Positions 1 to 32,706 of a stretch of 64,000 nucleotides of DNA are shown here, in pieces. The stretch is from the NCBI RefSeq assembly GCF_020085105.1, contig NC_058047.1, forward strand, positions 21,656,001 to 21,720,000. Reading direction: 5' to 3'. The position numbers were made by a program, and so were the translations under genes. The DNA comes from Siniperca chuatsi. Lineage: Eukaryota; Chordata; Actinopteri; Centrarchiformes; Sinipercidae. A model generated the notes under the pieces. The model ran no database searches. It was given only the letters and a program-made list of their open reading frames with translations, and was not told where the DNA came from. Numbering within the stretch: position 1 is the stretch's first letter; every line of letters starts with the position of its first letter.

Positions 1-486
1 AAAACATATGATCAGCCTGTAAAATATGATGATTTGTCATAGACTAAACTGCAAACAGGTAGTTATGTTATTTATTGTGTCATGTGCATACAAGTACCAA
101 GCCCACGTGGACTTAATATATGAAAAAAATACTGTTGCAGTGGTGAAACATTTGTCATAACATAACAAACAACCTGCAAAAACACAATAATTCACCACGA
201 TGAAAAATGATGAAATACAATGTAAAACTACAGAAAAAGACAGACTCAGTAAATTACCTCTTAGACAATTGTTGAGCTGAGGCAGAGTCAGGGACACCAA
301 ATTCCTTTTGTTACGTAATATGACATTAGCATTGCTGAAAACGTAATTTTTTCTCTGAATTTCTGCCCTTATGTCTTGTAAAACATATACAATCCTGCAT
401 TAGCTTTCCAAATGGTAATTTACAGGAAAGGTTAAGTATAAATTTGGTACAAAAATTCAACCTGCGAGTTGTTCTTTAAATATAAC

Positions 487-863
487 CAGTGGTGGAAGAA
501 GTATTCAGTTCTTCATTTACTTAAAAGTATAAATACAACATTGTAAAAATACTCCATTACAAGTAAAAGTCCTGCATTCCCAATCATATCATAATCATAA
601 GTACAAAAGTATTATCAGCAAAATGTACTTAAAGTATCAAAAGTAAATGTACTTATTCTGCATTAAATGTCCCCTGTGACTGATACATTATTATATATTG
701 CATTATTAGATTGTTAATACTGATGCAACAATGTGTAAGCAGCATTTTGCTGTTGTAGCTGGTTGAGGTGTCACTAGTTAGTCCAGTGGTTCCTATCCTA
801 ATACTCAAGTAAAGTACCTCAAAATTGTCTTGAGTAAATTTACTTAGTTACTTTCCACCACTG
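487..863. mobile_element. Short TIR DNA element (MITE), CAGTGGTGGAA family, copy 1
   Basis: Begins CAGTGGTGGAAGAAG and ends CTTTCCACCACTG, an inverted pair, with typical interior runs of AAGTAAAAGT and AAAGTACTT. This is a very common non-autonomous element in teleost genomes. 377 bp, no coding capacity. A clean target-site duplication is not visible. Confidence 0.8.
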
Positions 864-1214
864 CATATAATATTATCATACCAACAAAGAACTCTGTCCT
901 CTTTCACATACGCTCTACATATAAAATCTGCCACAAAGTCCCCTACCTTAAACACAATTCAAGTTTTATATAATAATCCAACCAAAAGAACTCAGAAATG
1001 TAGGACATATTACTAAATAAAAAAAGCGTAGCATCAAAACATGAAATAGACTGACATCAGTCTCACCTAACTCACATAACAAAAACAGCCTTTTCTCTTC
1101 AGGGAGACCATTAAACCTGCATGTTTCTATAGTGAATGTTAATGTACCTGAATGTAACTGTGCACACAAAGTTTTCTATATTTGAATTTCTTAGTTAGCT
1201 CCACCATGACCAAC

Positions 1215-1434
1215 TATAACAGTAAAATGCTGCTTACACGTTATAATCTAATAATTTAATACACCATATATCATCATAGTAAAACCCTTTGAATGGAGTC
1301 ATTTTGCATTGTGAGTACTTTTACTTTTGATAGTTAAACACATTTTGCTTTTGTACTTTTAAAATTTTTAATAACAGAGTGAATTTGCACTGTGGTACTT
1401 TACCTCAAGGATCTGAGTACTTCTTCCAACACTG
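1215..1434. mobile_element. Degenerate half copy of the CAGTGGTGGAA element
   Basis: Ends TCTTCCAACACTG and contains AAAATGCTGCTTAC, the reverse complement of the interior of the copy at 487-863. The other end is lost. Confidence 0.55.
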
Positions 1435-2121
1435 TCTCTTCACAACAGGCTTTTCACACCTTGGAAGCAGAAAGATGAGGAAGGCTACTCTCCTGCTCCA
1501 GACAAGTCCAGACTACCAACTGTTCTCTGGACATTAAGGTTATCTATACAGCAAACAGAAGTGCAATGTGGTAGGCCTAATGAGCTTATGAAATATTAAA
1601 TCAGAAAGATGTGTGATACTGCCGCTAAACAGGTAGTGTTACCGGATCCACACAACAACACAGAAATATCTCAACAATTTTTAAGGTCAGAAGTTTGCCT
1701 CTTTACGCTGGCTTCCTCTGTCACTCAAAGTTCCTTAAAATATGAAAGTGCACACAAGCTATGAGGTGAATTGTAGGTGTTGTGGGACTGGGTTTTGTGA
1801 CCAAGGTGAGATAAGGTTCAGCAGTTTGTGTACTTCTGGAGCCACTCAATCCCTTCTCTCCTCAGCAGGACCACAATAGCTCACTGACCAGCCAATTTCT
1901 GCATGCCGGTGCAGGGCCAGATACCCTTGAGTCTTCCTGCATTCCCCAGCACTCTACATTCCAGCCATTTTTCTGTTTTTCCCCCCGTTTTCCTCTTATC
2001 TTTCTGCCTTCATTTTATTCCCTCAAACCCCTTTCTCCCACCTATCTCTCTTCCACACATCTTATTCTCTTTGTTTCTGCTGAGGTTGCCTCCTTTCCTT
2101 CATCTCTTCCTAACAGACACA

Positions 2122-2124
<3 letters not shown>

Positions 2125-2169
<45 letters not shown>
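2125..2169. repeat. (CA)n microsatellite
   Basis: More than 20 nearly perfect CA units; a source of spurious open frames on both strands. Confidence 0.95.
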
Positions 2170-2171
<2 letters not shown>

Positions 2172-4992
2172 TGGTTTTGAACTGTTTCATTAACCTCCCA
2201 GTATTCTCTTTCGACCCAGTCCAGGATTGTTGAAAGAGCCTGGCGAGTAAACCAGTGTGAGTCACACTCTTGATGTGTGAGTGTGACAGCTCGCTACCAA
2301 AGAGGAGAGCTAATAGAAAGTTGGAGGCTGGACTGTGGTAAAAACTAAAGCACATTCTTCTTTAGAGGCATCTATAGATGACAGGGAAAACTCTCCTATT
2401 CATTATCCACAGTGCACTCCATTAGATGGTTAACACTTTCAATTAACTCAACACTGCTGCCTGTTTAATATGCCCCTCACTCTGGGAGAAACCTCTCACA
2501 ATTTGGCCAATTACCCATCTGCACAAACCAACTGCTTTCAATGCATAATATGTATCAGCAGCAGCATGGTCCAGCTGAGTTACACACAGTATGCATAAGG
2601 CATTAAGGGAGATCATTTAGGGAGATGGGGTAATTTCAGAAGCTATTTCCCATGGGCTAATGTTGTATGGATATGGCGTCTGTTTGTGCGTTCAATCATA
2701 ACAATGTTGAGGTCTGATGCAAAGTAAAACTTAATTCCTGTGGGGATAATCTCCAAGCGTTGCACTGCCCCCATCTTAGGTTGCAATGTACACAGTCAAC
2801 AAATGAATCATGTGCTTAGAGAGTAGAGTTGTAGAGAAGAATAGAGGAAGGATTTCACCAGTTTCCAGATCGTAATGAGGACATTTTTTATTAAAACATT
2901 ATTGGGCTATGGATCAGTAAAATATTTGCAATGAGGTTACAAGTATATATATATAGTATTAATCTTGGCACTAGTGAGGTTATTTGCATGCTTAAATGTG
3001 CCTGTGGCTTGTTGGAAAAACAAGACAACAACTGAAAATTAAGATTTCAGACTACGTAAGTGCCATCAGAAGACAGGATCTAGCTTTCCCTATAACATCT
3101 ATCTGTAGTCTGTAGAAAAAGTGAACCACCATAAATGAGGTGGCAGTCTGGAGTAATTGCGTTCCATGCAGGAAGCATTTTAGATACATAAAGATAGATC
3201 TCAGGTGTTTTCTTATGAACTATGTTTGGTTCATTGTGATTGTGAAGTCTGTATATTTCTTTTCGGTGTAATACACTTCTACGGTTCTATTTTGATTTAC
3301 TATAAAATGCACCAAAAGAGCATGTTACAGTGTGGCTGTGAAGTAGACCACAAGATGGTGCTGATAATGGAGGGGAAAAATGAGGACAGGTAGAGACGCA
3401 GGTGAAACAGATGATAGTCTGATTGCTGAATGATAACCTATTGGATGCTTGTTAAAAGTGTATATTAAGTGGTTTCTAACGTGTCCCTTCTGTTTGTCCA
3501 TGATAAAGGTTGAAAAATGATAAAGCTGAAACTCTCAGTTGAGTTGCTTCCTCATTTGAGATCAACACCTTACCAAATCAGTGTTTTCTCTTTATTCCCC
3601 AAGATTTGTGTCATTATTGACTCAAGGCTTTCAGACAAGTTTGGGATTGAGTCAGATGTGCTCATTACCTAATATGTGAGAATCTATACCTTGGGCATAT
3701 TGCAAAGTTGGACATGGGAAATCTAGGATGGGTCTCCTGCAATATATATATTTCCCTGGACACACAGACACACACACACACACGCAGGTGTTTTCACTTA
3801 GTGTCTGATTAGACCTCTGCTGGGGATTATGTAGGGTCACCAGAGTCTGTGGCTGTGTAGGGGAAAATTTGTTCTACCCTAACAATTAAAAGGAAAATCA
3901 GGGAGAAAAAGTGTTTAAATTAATTTCTATCAATATAGTTGACTATTATTATGCTATTAATCCAATCACTTTCCTGCAGTCGTGTGTCTTTGCACCATCC
4001 TTCTACCTGTCTGTCTTTCCTCTCTGTCTTTCCATCGAATGTTTCTCTTGTCCTTGAATAAGGGGAGTGTGATGAAGCTTTAATCAAGGCCAGTATCTTT
4101 TTAATGAGGATTTTCTACTGCCTGGCCTGTTGAGCTCACCATCTGTGGAATGTGTGGTTTCTTTGAGCACTCAGTTGGTCCGACATATAGTCACTATTAG
4201 TTATTATTCTTGTTAACAAAAGCATACACAGCATACAGATCTGTCATTCCTGTTTGCCAAAGAGTTGGCAGTCGAAAACTGAAGTAGTGGCTGTTATTGA
4301 TGATGACCTCGCTCTTACATAAGATGGAGTTCGCGGCTAAATGCCATGCAACGTGAAATTCAAATGGGTTACCATCACAATCCTGAGCACATAAAAAACA
4401 TCTAAATTACTTCAGTATGAAATGCAGAATACATAATCCTCTATAAATTATAAATGTCATAGTGCATCAAGCAGGACTTTGCTTATTAATTTAGTGGCTG
4501 TGACTCTAAATTCACACAGCAGCACAGACTAATGGGGCTAGTGAGAGTACTCAGTGAATCATTAAAATCATCAGCTTTGATCATCAAGGTCATTGTAGAG
4601 CCTCTTTTTCCCTTTGAAAAAACCCAAAGCTGTCAATAGGCAGCAAACAGACGTGATGTGTTTTTTACAGCTCAAGTTCGTCATTCACTGCAATTATTTC
4701 ATGATGCTGGACTTGGGATGAACTTGACTTTAATTACATGCTGCCAGTTGCTATGACGATGACATGGTTTGTTCTGCTGTGTTGGCGCAACAGCAGCATG
4801 CTCCCACTCAGAGCCAGGTTCACTCCTCTCACTGGCAAACACTCGAACACATGAGGCAGAGCAGTGCACATGCACCCCAGAGTGAAAGGTAAAAGTGTCA
4901 TGAGGCTCATTAGGTATCTTAAGTGTCAGTTGACAAAATGAGAATGTGTATCCTCTACATGCACTTTTTAGAGACACTGTAGGATGATACAC

Positions 4993-5105
4993 GGGGCGGC
5001 TGTGGCTCAGCAGGTAGAGCGCGTTGATCCAGTGTGTGTGTGAATGGGTGAATGAGGCAAACTGTAAAGTGCTTTGGATAAAAGCACTATATAAATGCAG
5101 TACAT
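4993..5105 (+). mobile_element. tRNA-like SINE with internal deletion
   Basis: GGGGCGGCTGTGGCTCAGCA then GGTAGAGCG resembles a polymerase III A-box head. The tail AACTGTAAAGTGCTTTGGAT and AGCACTATATAAATGCAGT is the common teleost SINE tail. The usual B-box middle is missing, so this copy is shortened. Confidence 0.6.
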
Positions 5106-6175
5106 GTCTATTCCTTTAAATTCAGCAGACTATTTAGTGACCCCTAGTATCCTGTATGGAAGCAAGTCCATTCATTATATTTCTCAGCTTATTTAATCAG
5201 GTTTTTCTTTTAATTTGTCACCCATCTGTAGAGCTCTTGAAACAGAAAATAAGACTGCACCCAAACACATGTTGTTCAAATCAACAATTTCAAGACTTTA
5301 ATTAATATATTTTTTCCCAGAACATTCATCCATTCTGTAGTGGCAAACATACTCTGTAATAAAGGTCGCTGCATGTAACATTTATAGTGCATTTGGAGAT
5401 TGCTTAGAAGTGCAGTATGTGAGGTAAATAGCAAGTATTGTAGCTTTGTATTTCTGCCTATTCAGCCTCAGCAACTACTCTTAGACAAGCAATACATGCT
5501 CACTTAAGCTAAGATGCTATCATAAAATAAAGCTCTATGTATTTAAATATTTAAAATATTTTAGAGCTTGTGCAATATTTATTACTTGGCCTGTTCAGCT
5601 CTGATGATTAGATTTTCAGGTCTTAATTAATGAGAAAAATGACTCACATTGTGCCAAAGGGTTGCTAACCAAGCATGGCATCCGGGTACAGGCAATTACA
5701 CTTGGTAGAATCTAAACTTAAAGGGGATCTCGGATTTTTTCCATAAAGTCAGGCAGATCATCCCATCTCACCCAGTAATGAATGTTTTCACCCTGGCACT
5801 GGGATTCTGGCTCAGACTGGAGCTCAGAGCTCAGCGGGGGCCAAAATATGATCCACACACATGTGAAAAAGGGTATTCATGGCAAACTCTCTGATCTGAT
5901 GTGTGCCTGAGTGATGATCAAGCTGCTGTTTAATGTTACAGTTTTCCAGTGACAGATGTGCTAACATGCTCACTTCTTAAGATGATTGACTGACTGGAGA
6001 TGAAAGGAATATCACCCTAATAAAGATGTCACCCTTAATTTTAAACAGCCTTGCTACTTCTCTCTGGCAAATCTGCAAATGAGTACATCTTGTCTGTGAG
6101 TGTTTTACTTTAAAAGCAATGGATGGAGACTGGCTGCTAGGCGACAGATGTTGCTTTAAAATCAGTCTTTCCACT

Positions 6176-13282
<7,107 letters not shown>

Positions 13283-13318
13283 TTTCCCAAAGGCCAGAGG
13301 CCATGGCTGCTTTGAGAA
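13283..13318 (-). promoter_or_regulatory. hapln4: Probable hapln4 5'UTR segment with an overlapping upstream ORF
   Basis: A pyrimidine tract followed by CTGCAG ends at 13319, suggesting that an upstream non-coding exon splices here and leaves a 36-nt leader. Within it, GCAGCCATGG at 13304-13302 is a strong initiation context. The reading frame is +1 relative to hapln4 and runs 26 codons to a TGA inside the signal-peptide exon. The first exon itself was not located; it probably lies between 13.4 and 14.9 kb. Confidence 0.5.
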
Positions 13319-15362
13319 CTGCAGGAAGGGACACAACAGAAAATTGTGAGAGGTTTACCGAAAATGGAAAAACCAGGGGCACAAATCAAGACCTAAAAAT
13401 ACAAAGGTGAAGAGTACCAAAGATACCAAGTACAACAGCTTTATATCTTCACTGTCCAGATATTCACCCCAAGGAGAAATGACAAATAACTTAATAGCAG
13501 TGGCAACTTCAGTATGAAAATTCTGGTAGGACTTACTGTACATTCAAAATTAGCATTTATAATATATCCCATGCAACTTGGGAAAAATCCACGTCTATCT
13601 CTTGCATTTTGCCTTTCAGTCATGCAGAAACCTCACCAGAGAACTCTTGTACTTTAGGTGTTTACATGTTGGCTAGTTTAGCTAGTGCTCAGTGAGCAGG
13701 ACAAAAAGTAGCAGATAATTGATTACTTCAACTTGCACTTCAACAAGAAAATAAGGTTAGCTGACTATGGTTTGAGAGTCATGCTTTTAAGAAGCAGTCT
13801 GCTACAAATACCGCTTTTAAAGTACCAGCTGTGTAGCTCACAGTCACAGTATGAAAAGAGTAGATTGTCCTCACAGGATTGTCAAGACTTAAAGCTTGTT
13901 TGGTACTTTTTATCTTTACTGCCAAGTGCCAGTTGAAGGAAAAGGAGGTAGTTGGAAAGTTTTGAGGGAAACAGGCTTGGCTCAGTAGGGCCATAGTAAA
14001 CAAAGGAATATACTGTATGCAGACATGAACTACAACAGAATCATCACAATTACTGAATAGAAATGGTGTCTGTTGTGCTTATTGTACATATTAGACATAC
14101 ATAAAGAAGGGCAACACATTTTCAAACTCTCATCAGAGCATGTGAACAATCTCCCCTGGAGGTGACCAATGAAGGATCACCTTGCTGAAAAACACAGCTC
14201 CTCCTGGATGTTACGTCTGCTTATTCTGGTCTAGTGCTCATTATCTTTACAAGCTCTCTCTAGGTTACGGATGAGTGGTTGCTCAGAACACTACAGTTGC
14301 AGACTTGTGTGTATTTTGACCCAGCATGTGACATCCCCGGTGGTGCTGCACAAATCCCTGATGGATTGCAAAAGAGATAGCCTTCTGCAAAATACAAACT
14401 TCCAACACATGCTCAGATACACAGGTTGGCTTTTTACTTCATTGTGGATTAAATAATATCATCATAACAACAAAATAAAGGAGGCAAGTAGGTATGCTGC
14501 AGCTGTGTGCACTGCTAGAGGTCTGCATCGTCAGTGTCACCTGTGAATAATCACTTCCTATATAACAGCACTGCTGCAGTACATAACATCTGAACAGGCC
14601 CTGGTGAAAGAGTCACTAAACCAGCTACTTTACATGCACATTGCACACTATAAACAGCCCTGCTGCATCATTTCTCTCAAGGTTAGTCCAATGAACATCC
14701 CTGCAGTTCTCATGCAGCACAGAGAGCTGCAGAGCAGAGCCGTACTAATGGAGCACAGAAGTGAACTTACCATGGCTATCACAACAGGATTAATGCCTGG
14801 ATGAAGCAGATGTGCCGCTGTGTGCCGTTTAACTCCTCAGCCAGGCTAAATGTTGTTCTGCAGCAGCACTCTCCTCTCTCCCTCCCTCTCTCTCTCTTTT
14901 TGTTTCCAGTCCCATCGCAGATCTCTCGCACTGCAGGGGAACCAGCGGTGTTTGTGGGTCCCGCAGTCCTCCAATGACGCAGCACACATTTGATTGTGCA
15001 GACTGTGTAGACAAGTCAATCACAGCCACGATTTCACACTCCTTTAATGTTTGTGAATGTTTTCCTGTGCATTATTGAAGCCCGTTAGAGTGTCACTTAT
15101 TGAGTGTCACACAGTTTGTTGCAGTTAATGCTGTGAAATCTCATTAACTTTCAGGCAGAACATTGTTGCTATTAAAGACCACTCGAAATAATGGAAGCTG
15201 TTAGTGTTGAGACTATGACTGCAGATTAAGATTTATGTTATCAAGACAAATCAAATTCATTCAAACAACATTATGGCTGAGGAAGAGTGAGATCATACAG
15301 AATAGACATTCAGCTCCAATTTTCTTGATATATTGTAACACATTATAATAATAGTAACATAC

Positions 15363-15738
15363 CAGTGGTGGAATGTAAGTAGCTTACATTTACTCAAGTA
15401 ACTGAATTATATAGACAAATTTGAGGTATAACTTGAATAGTTTCATTTCTAACTACATTATGCTTCTACTCCACTACAGTTCAGAAGGAAATATTGTACT
15501 TTTTACTCCACTACATTTATTTTGCAGCTTTAGTTACTAGTTACTTTGCAGATAAAGATAATATATAATTGTACACACACTCACAGGGGGCATTTGTGAA
15601 TTATGAGTACTTTTACTTTTGATGCTTTAAGCACATGTTACTAATAATACAATGCGTACTTTTACTTAAGTACTTAACTGCATTTTAAATGCAATACTTT
15701 TACTTGTGTAAAGGATCTGAATATCTCCCCAACCACTG
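15363..15738. mobile_element. CAGTGGTGGAA-type MITE, copy 2
   Basis: Starts CAGTGGTGGAATGTAAG and ends CCCCAACCACTG. At 376 bp it is nearly the same length as the copy at 487-863. Interior motifs ACTTTTTACTCCACTACA and TACTTTTACTTAAGTAC are characteristic. Confidence 0.8.
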
Positions 15739-17389
15739 AATAATACAATTAATAAACATCAGATACATGAGTAAACATGAATTAATAATGACATATCATG
15801 AACTCATGGGGATCCATTTATTAGGAAGTAACTAATGTACTGACTAGATATATATTATAGATTATAATGATCTATAATTATTCCATCAATTAACCTGGCC
15901 AAAAAACAACAATACTACTACAACAATAATAACAGGAAGGAGACCAAATTTGATTACAATGCAATGACCAGGATATCCAGTGGCTTCATTGACTTCACTA
16001 GGTTTGGCAATAAAGACTGGCTCCAGCAATGGTGAGTTTGTGCTGAAAATTATCCTAGATCTAAGACCAGGCCTCTCCCGTTGCTGTGGACTGTTATAAT
16101 ATAAAGCTCCTAATATGTCAGGAAATGGCCAACAATGTGAAATCTTTTTGCCAGCAAAGATTTTTGCTTGTGCAGCCCAGTCACTGAATTTTGTGGGTGT
16201 AAATGCTGTTGAAAGCAGCTGCAGGGAGGCAAGTCTGTTATGAGTTTCTGTAGCCCTACATGCTTTTTGCTCTTCATACACTCGTCAATGGAATAAGGTG
16301 TTAAAGAACAGCGTCACTGACATGTCTGACACTAAAGTGTCTCTCGAGCACTATATAGGCATCTGGTAAAGACAAGAGCCCTCCATGAGAATGACGGTAA
16401 AATAAGAGAGGTCCTTGAGATGATTGCAGCCGACAATGAGAGGAGACAGAACGCTCAGCATGAGGCAGCTGCACTTTGTGGTCAACTTAAAAAATAGCTG
16501 ATAGCTACTTTATAGCATACTATGCTGCTGAGATTCAAGTTGACTAGCAGTGTCTTGTAGAACAAGGAAGTGGACTCGTCAACTGCTGTGCAGCTGCTTG
16601 AGTTACTGCTGTCCTGTGCGTCACTGTGAGAGGAGTCACCACAGTCTGAGACATCTGACCAGCCTCTCCCTGGAGCACCGCAGACCCATCAGCATGAGAC
16701 ACAGCACAAGAGGAAAAAGGGAAAAATACTGTTGACAATAGAGCAATGCTTTGTAGGAGGGAGAAATTCAAGGTCAATGTCGTAATAACAGTTGATTTGG
16801 TGTGTAAGTTGACACTGGTTACTCTAAAATGAGCAAAACTATTCTCTGCCCCGCATCTACAGGATTTAGACAAGGCTTTTGCAGAAGATTTGCTCCAGTT
16901 TAGGGACCACAGAGCAGAGCAGAGAAAGATTATCCTCCTACACATGTATTACAAGTTGAGAAATACACTTCAGTCAACTTTCTTCCAATATTGTTGTAGC
17001 ACTGAGGATTTTCCTAAGATAACCTGTTACCTGGGAGGGAGTTCATTTTCTCGAATGAAATGCATAAAAAAATGAATGAGAACAACCACAGGCTGGATAT
17101 GTCTATCAGCAGTGATTTAGTGGGCTGGATTTTGAGGATTTCAAAACCCAGTTTGTCAAACAAAATCAAGAAGAAATAATTGCTAAAAGTGTCCATTATA
17201 CGTAGATGTTAGAGTTCAGTTTTTCCCTGGTGATGCATGGACAGAGCAGAGCTGGTTATGTTTGCCATCCAAATCCTGAATGAGGACACTGCCACAGCTC
17301 CTGATAGACTACACCTTTGATGTTCCCTGTTGACAAATACCTCCACCATTCCCCTGCATCCCTTTAATATTTGTAACATATTTGTACTT

Positions 17390-17570
17390 TCACACAATTG
17401 TATCTATCTTTTGTTGCGTATGTATTGCATTTTTGAAATGCTGTTATGTTGTATATATTGCATTTTTCCATTTTTTATATTTTGTTATATAAAAGGACAG
17501 GGCAACAAAGCATTTCACTGCTCAACGTAGAGATATGTTGAGTATGTGATAAACAAGCTTGAAACTTGAA
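17390..17570 (+). repeat. LINE-like 3' tail
   Basis: AT-rich stretch ending GGGCAACAAAGCATTTCACT and GATAAACAAGCTTGAAACTT then GAA, the kind of imperfect AAACTTGAA terminus common to fish LINE 3' ends. Confidence 0.4.
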
Positions 17571-20500
17571 CATCAATAAATCACGTGGTTCCATTCAAGT
17601 TCACTGCCTGCTGATGTGTGCACGCTGTGTTGCCTACCACTAGACTGTAAGACAATAACATTTCCACATGCATGTGTAACACCGAAACATACTGACTGCA
17701 GAGAGCCTGAGTCATGTAGCCAACTAGTGCAGATTGGTGCATACAATTACCTGACACCCGTGGCTGGATTAACCTGGTCAGGGGCCCTGACACAAAAATG
17801 AGGTGTAGGCCGGCCCCTTTTGACACCCGCCGCCACTACCACCCTCTCTCTTTTGTGTTTGTATTCTGTCGTCATTATGTAAACAAGTTGAACAAATTTA
17901 TTTAGGAATGGGCACAATTTGAGCACAATAGAAACTTGAATTATGAAGATATAAATCTAGTTTTCTACAAGATTAAGTCAGAATGCAGGAGCCTTGTCAT
18001 TTCAATTGATTTTGTAATGCTGTGGTGCATATTCCCAAACACACAGTGAACGTGTGGATTTCGGGCCCCCGGAGGCTCTAGGTTGCAGTTGCCCACTTTA
18101 CTTCACTTCAGCCTGGCTACCACGTTTGTTCAGTAAAAGAGGAAAGTGTCAGAATAACTGGTCAGACATTATTATTCCCCTAAGTGGTTTTGAGCTAATT
18201 TCATCGCACAGGTTAACAAATATACTAATTACATTACATGTGATTTATGCATTTTTATGTATTATATAGGAAGTCAGTACATTACCTAATAGCTACTTAG
18301 ATACTACTAAATAGATAGAATAGATACTATCCATTTATTAATGTGGACCCATATGAGTTCATGATTATGTCATGCATTAACACTTTAACTGAAGCCATGT
18401 CCTGCATTCATTAAAACATTAAAATACATTTCATGACATTATATTTTAAGTGGTACCTCTTCCATCACTGCAGTGTTGTTTAGTTGTTTATTTCAGAGCC
18501 ACAGCTCCACAGCTCTCTGGCGTTGAATGCACAACCGAGCAGACATCTGCAGCAGAGATCCCCTGTGACTCCCATCATGGGATTACAGAGATGTTTGGAG
18601 CGGCCACATTTGATTTAAAGCCTTTGTCACATGCACAGAAAGCACTGCTAGCATGTGCAAGCAGGGGCGACACCACGCTTCAGCGTGAAAAAGCTGCTGA
18701 GGGAGAGTGAATTAAATGAGTCTGCCTCTCTCTGTCTGTTGGCCTATTGCTCAGCGAAGTACGGGGGATAATTACTTATGAGTGGGCTGCTGCTATTGAT
18801 GGGGTAGGGGTTGAGACAAGGGTTACACTGCTGTTTTAAAAAGCTTTATCTAACCACGTAAATAACCCCCTTTATCTCTGTCAAGAAAACACTGTGTGTT
18901 CATTTAAATGACTGAACTGCATCCAAAGCCTCATATTACTGAAAAGGTTTGGCAGGTGGATTTAGTATTTATCAATTACATCACATGGTGATGTGCTTTT
19001 CACATGGTGAAAAGCTCATATAGCTTTTTTATTTTGTCAGTCTTTTGCCTGTCATACTGAGAATAGTCCTCACAGTATTGACAATGGTCTCCATAGTCTT
19101 TCTTCGAATTAAATGTGAGAGAAAGCTCTTACATACTGCCTGGTGGTCATTTCAGTGCGTTTGTTTATGCAAACAAAATTCATTTGATGTCCTTGTGAAA
19201 GACAATGATGAGAGCGGCGGCAGACTATTTACTGGGCCACCCACAGAGAGCGAGCACACAGCAGCATCACTCAGCAGAGAGGATCAAGGAATGTAAGTAG
19301 AGAAGGGATGAAACGCTCGCAGTTTGGGCACACGGGATCAGACAGAATGCAGAATGGCAGAGGCATGTCTTGTTTTCCTACTTAAACTGAGAAAGAAAAG
19401 CTGTCTTTTTAAAACTGAGATAGGCTGGCAGCAGACACCAGTGGTGTGTGTTCACCAGTGAGTGAGTGACAAGAGCTGCTGTTGAAGTATACATTACCTT
19501 CTGCAGCACATGTTGCCACATCCCTGCCACTCAGCTCTGAGTAATGATCTGTGGTTGCTCCAGTGGTGTTGAGTAAGAAATAGCAAGCACATTGTGGATT
19601 TAAGTCCCCATCCTACCTACTCAAACCCCCACAATGTCTATTTCACACATGTGTGGGCATTTCCATATATAACATACTGCAGGATATCTACAACATGAAC
19701 AATATATACCTTTTAATAATGTCTGCACCACTCTCTATCTCTGTTGTTGGCATTTTGTAGAGTACATTTTTAAATGAATTGTAAATTGACATGTTTACTT
19801 TGGAAATAACTAGTCAACTACATATTTCACAGACAACATATTCTACCGTTATAACTGTAGCTTTGGGCAGACTTCAAGTGACATAGTTGGCTGGTATTGC
19901 TAAACTTTCCTCTCTGCCTCAACTACACACACACTGAAGAATAGAGGCATTGTTATGTCCTTCACTGGGTTGTGGTGAAAAAGTTTAGTGTAGGTAACAT
20001 AAAGATTCACGTCCAGTTTCTCACATTCCTTCATGCTCCATCTGCGTTCACAAATTTCAGCGAAGAAGACTGACATGCACTTTCCTGTTGGGTTGAATGC
20101 GCAGAGGATGCTTTGCAGTATTTTCATCAGCTCCCCTCGAGACTGTTCATGTTGCTGAAGCTCCTCTGGCTCTGTCCTCCTCTGTCATGCATATTTGTGT
20201 AATTTTTTTCTGGTACCTTCATGGTACAGTATAGCCAGCCACTGCTGCCTAGCAAACTCCAACGTCAACCATGCCAACCATTTGTTTTTGTGTGACATCT
20301 TGAGGAACAGAATAGAACTGCAGCGTAGGAACAAGTGTAAGGGGGGAAACTTAGCATGTGTGCAGCGTGTCTATTTTAGTATAAGTCTAAAAATTAAATT
20401 AAATTAAATTAAAATGGTTCCAATGTCAGGTTGAATGTTTTAAATATGTATTATGTAACAACTGTTTACTTGAAAAGAGTGAGAAAACGGGAGCATCTGA

Positions 20501-20599
20501 CTTGAGCAGAGTGGTTGATAGAACAGGTTCTATGAATTATGAAACAAGACTGATATTCAGCAGGTATAATATTCACCATGTTCACCATCTTAATTTAGC

Positions 20600-20900
20600 G
20601 TGTTAGCATGTTAGAATTTGCTAATTAGCACCAAACACAAGTTCAGCTGAGGCTGATGGGAATGTCATTAGTTTTGCAGGTATTTGGTCATAAACTAAAG
20701 TATTTATTAATTTTGAGCATGATGCTGTCACTCGAGGAAATGTCAGAGGGTCAACAAAGTTATTACAATTCATCTGGAGGGGGGAATGAATGTCTGTAGA
20801 CATTCAATCCATCCAATAGATGTTGAGACATTTTACTCAAAACCCCATCCCTAGAGCTATGCCGCTAGCATGGCTAAAAACATTGCTATGCAAACCAACT
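20600..20900. repeat. Old interspersed repeat common in teleosts
   Basis: Contains TTCAGCTGAGGCTGATGGGA, TTTTGCAGGTATTTGGTCAT and ATCCATCCAATAGATGTTGA, blocks I recall from a widespread percomorph repeat. No ends could be defined. Confidence 0.5.
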
Positions 20901-21111
20901 TCACTGACCAATCAGTTGTTTCACTGTTTATGCATGCCATAAGGAATCAAAGTGTTGGAAGCAATCATTTAAATAACCACTCATTCCAAAGATGTTGAGC
21001 AAAATAATTTTGTATTTTGGCATTTTGAAATATGGCATTTGAAATAAAACAGCTCTTCATGAGTCATCAGATATGTAATTAACTCTAAAGGCCAGAGAAG
21101 ATTAAGAATTA

Positions 21112-32706
<11,595 letters not shown>

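Larger units (their letters stand above)
1..6175. other. Gene-free flank downstream of hapln4
   Basis: No exon-like reading frame with splice signals was found. It holds a complete short TIR element (487-863), a degenerate relative (about 1215-1434), a CA microsatellite, and a tRNA-like SINE near 5.0 kb. The hapln4 3'UTR must lie at its right end. A minus-strand AATAAA (plus-strand TTTATT at 5578-5583) is a possible polyadenylation signal about 600 bases past the stop. Confidence 0.6.
13319..21111. other. Intergenic region between tm6sf2 and hapln4
   Basis: The hapln4 transcription start must fall in its left part; a GC-richer, CT-rich stretch at 14780-14960 is the best candidate but no motif proves it. 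Otherwise it holds a MITE (15363-15738), unassigned diverged sequence at 15.9-17.3 kb, a LINE-like tail near 17.5 kb and an old repeat at 20.6-20.9 kb. No third gene was found. Confidence 0.5.

Noticed and set aside
2110..2355. Open frames through the CA/GT microsatellite
   Set aside because: Repeated VC/HT dipeptides come from the simple repeat; the same applies near 34.6, 49.6 and 54.3 kb.
4993..5030. A tRNA gene
   Set aside because: Only an A-box-like head is present, followed by a SINE tail; no cloverleaf can be formed.
13283..13336. Upstream in-frame ATG of hapln4 at 13336
   Set aside because: It lies on the intron side of a good acceptor and would place a charged, non-signal stretch before the signal peptide.
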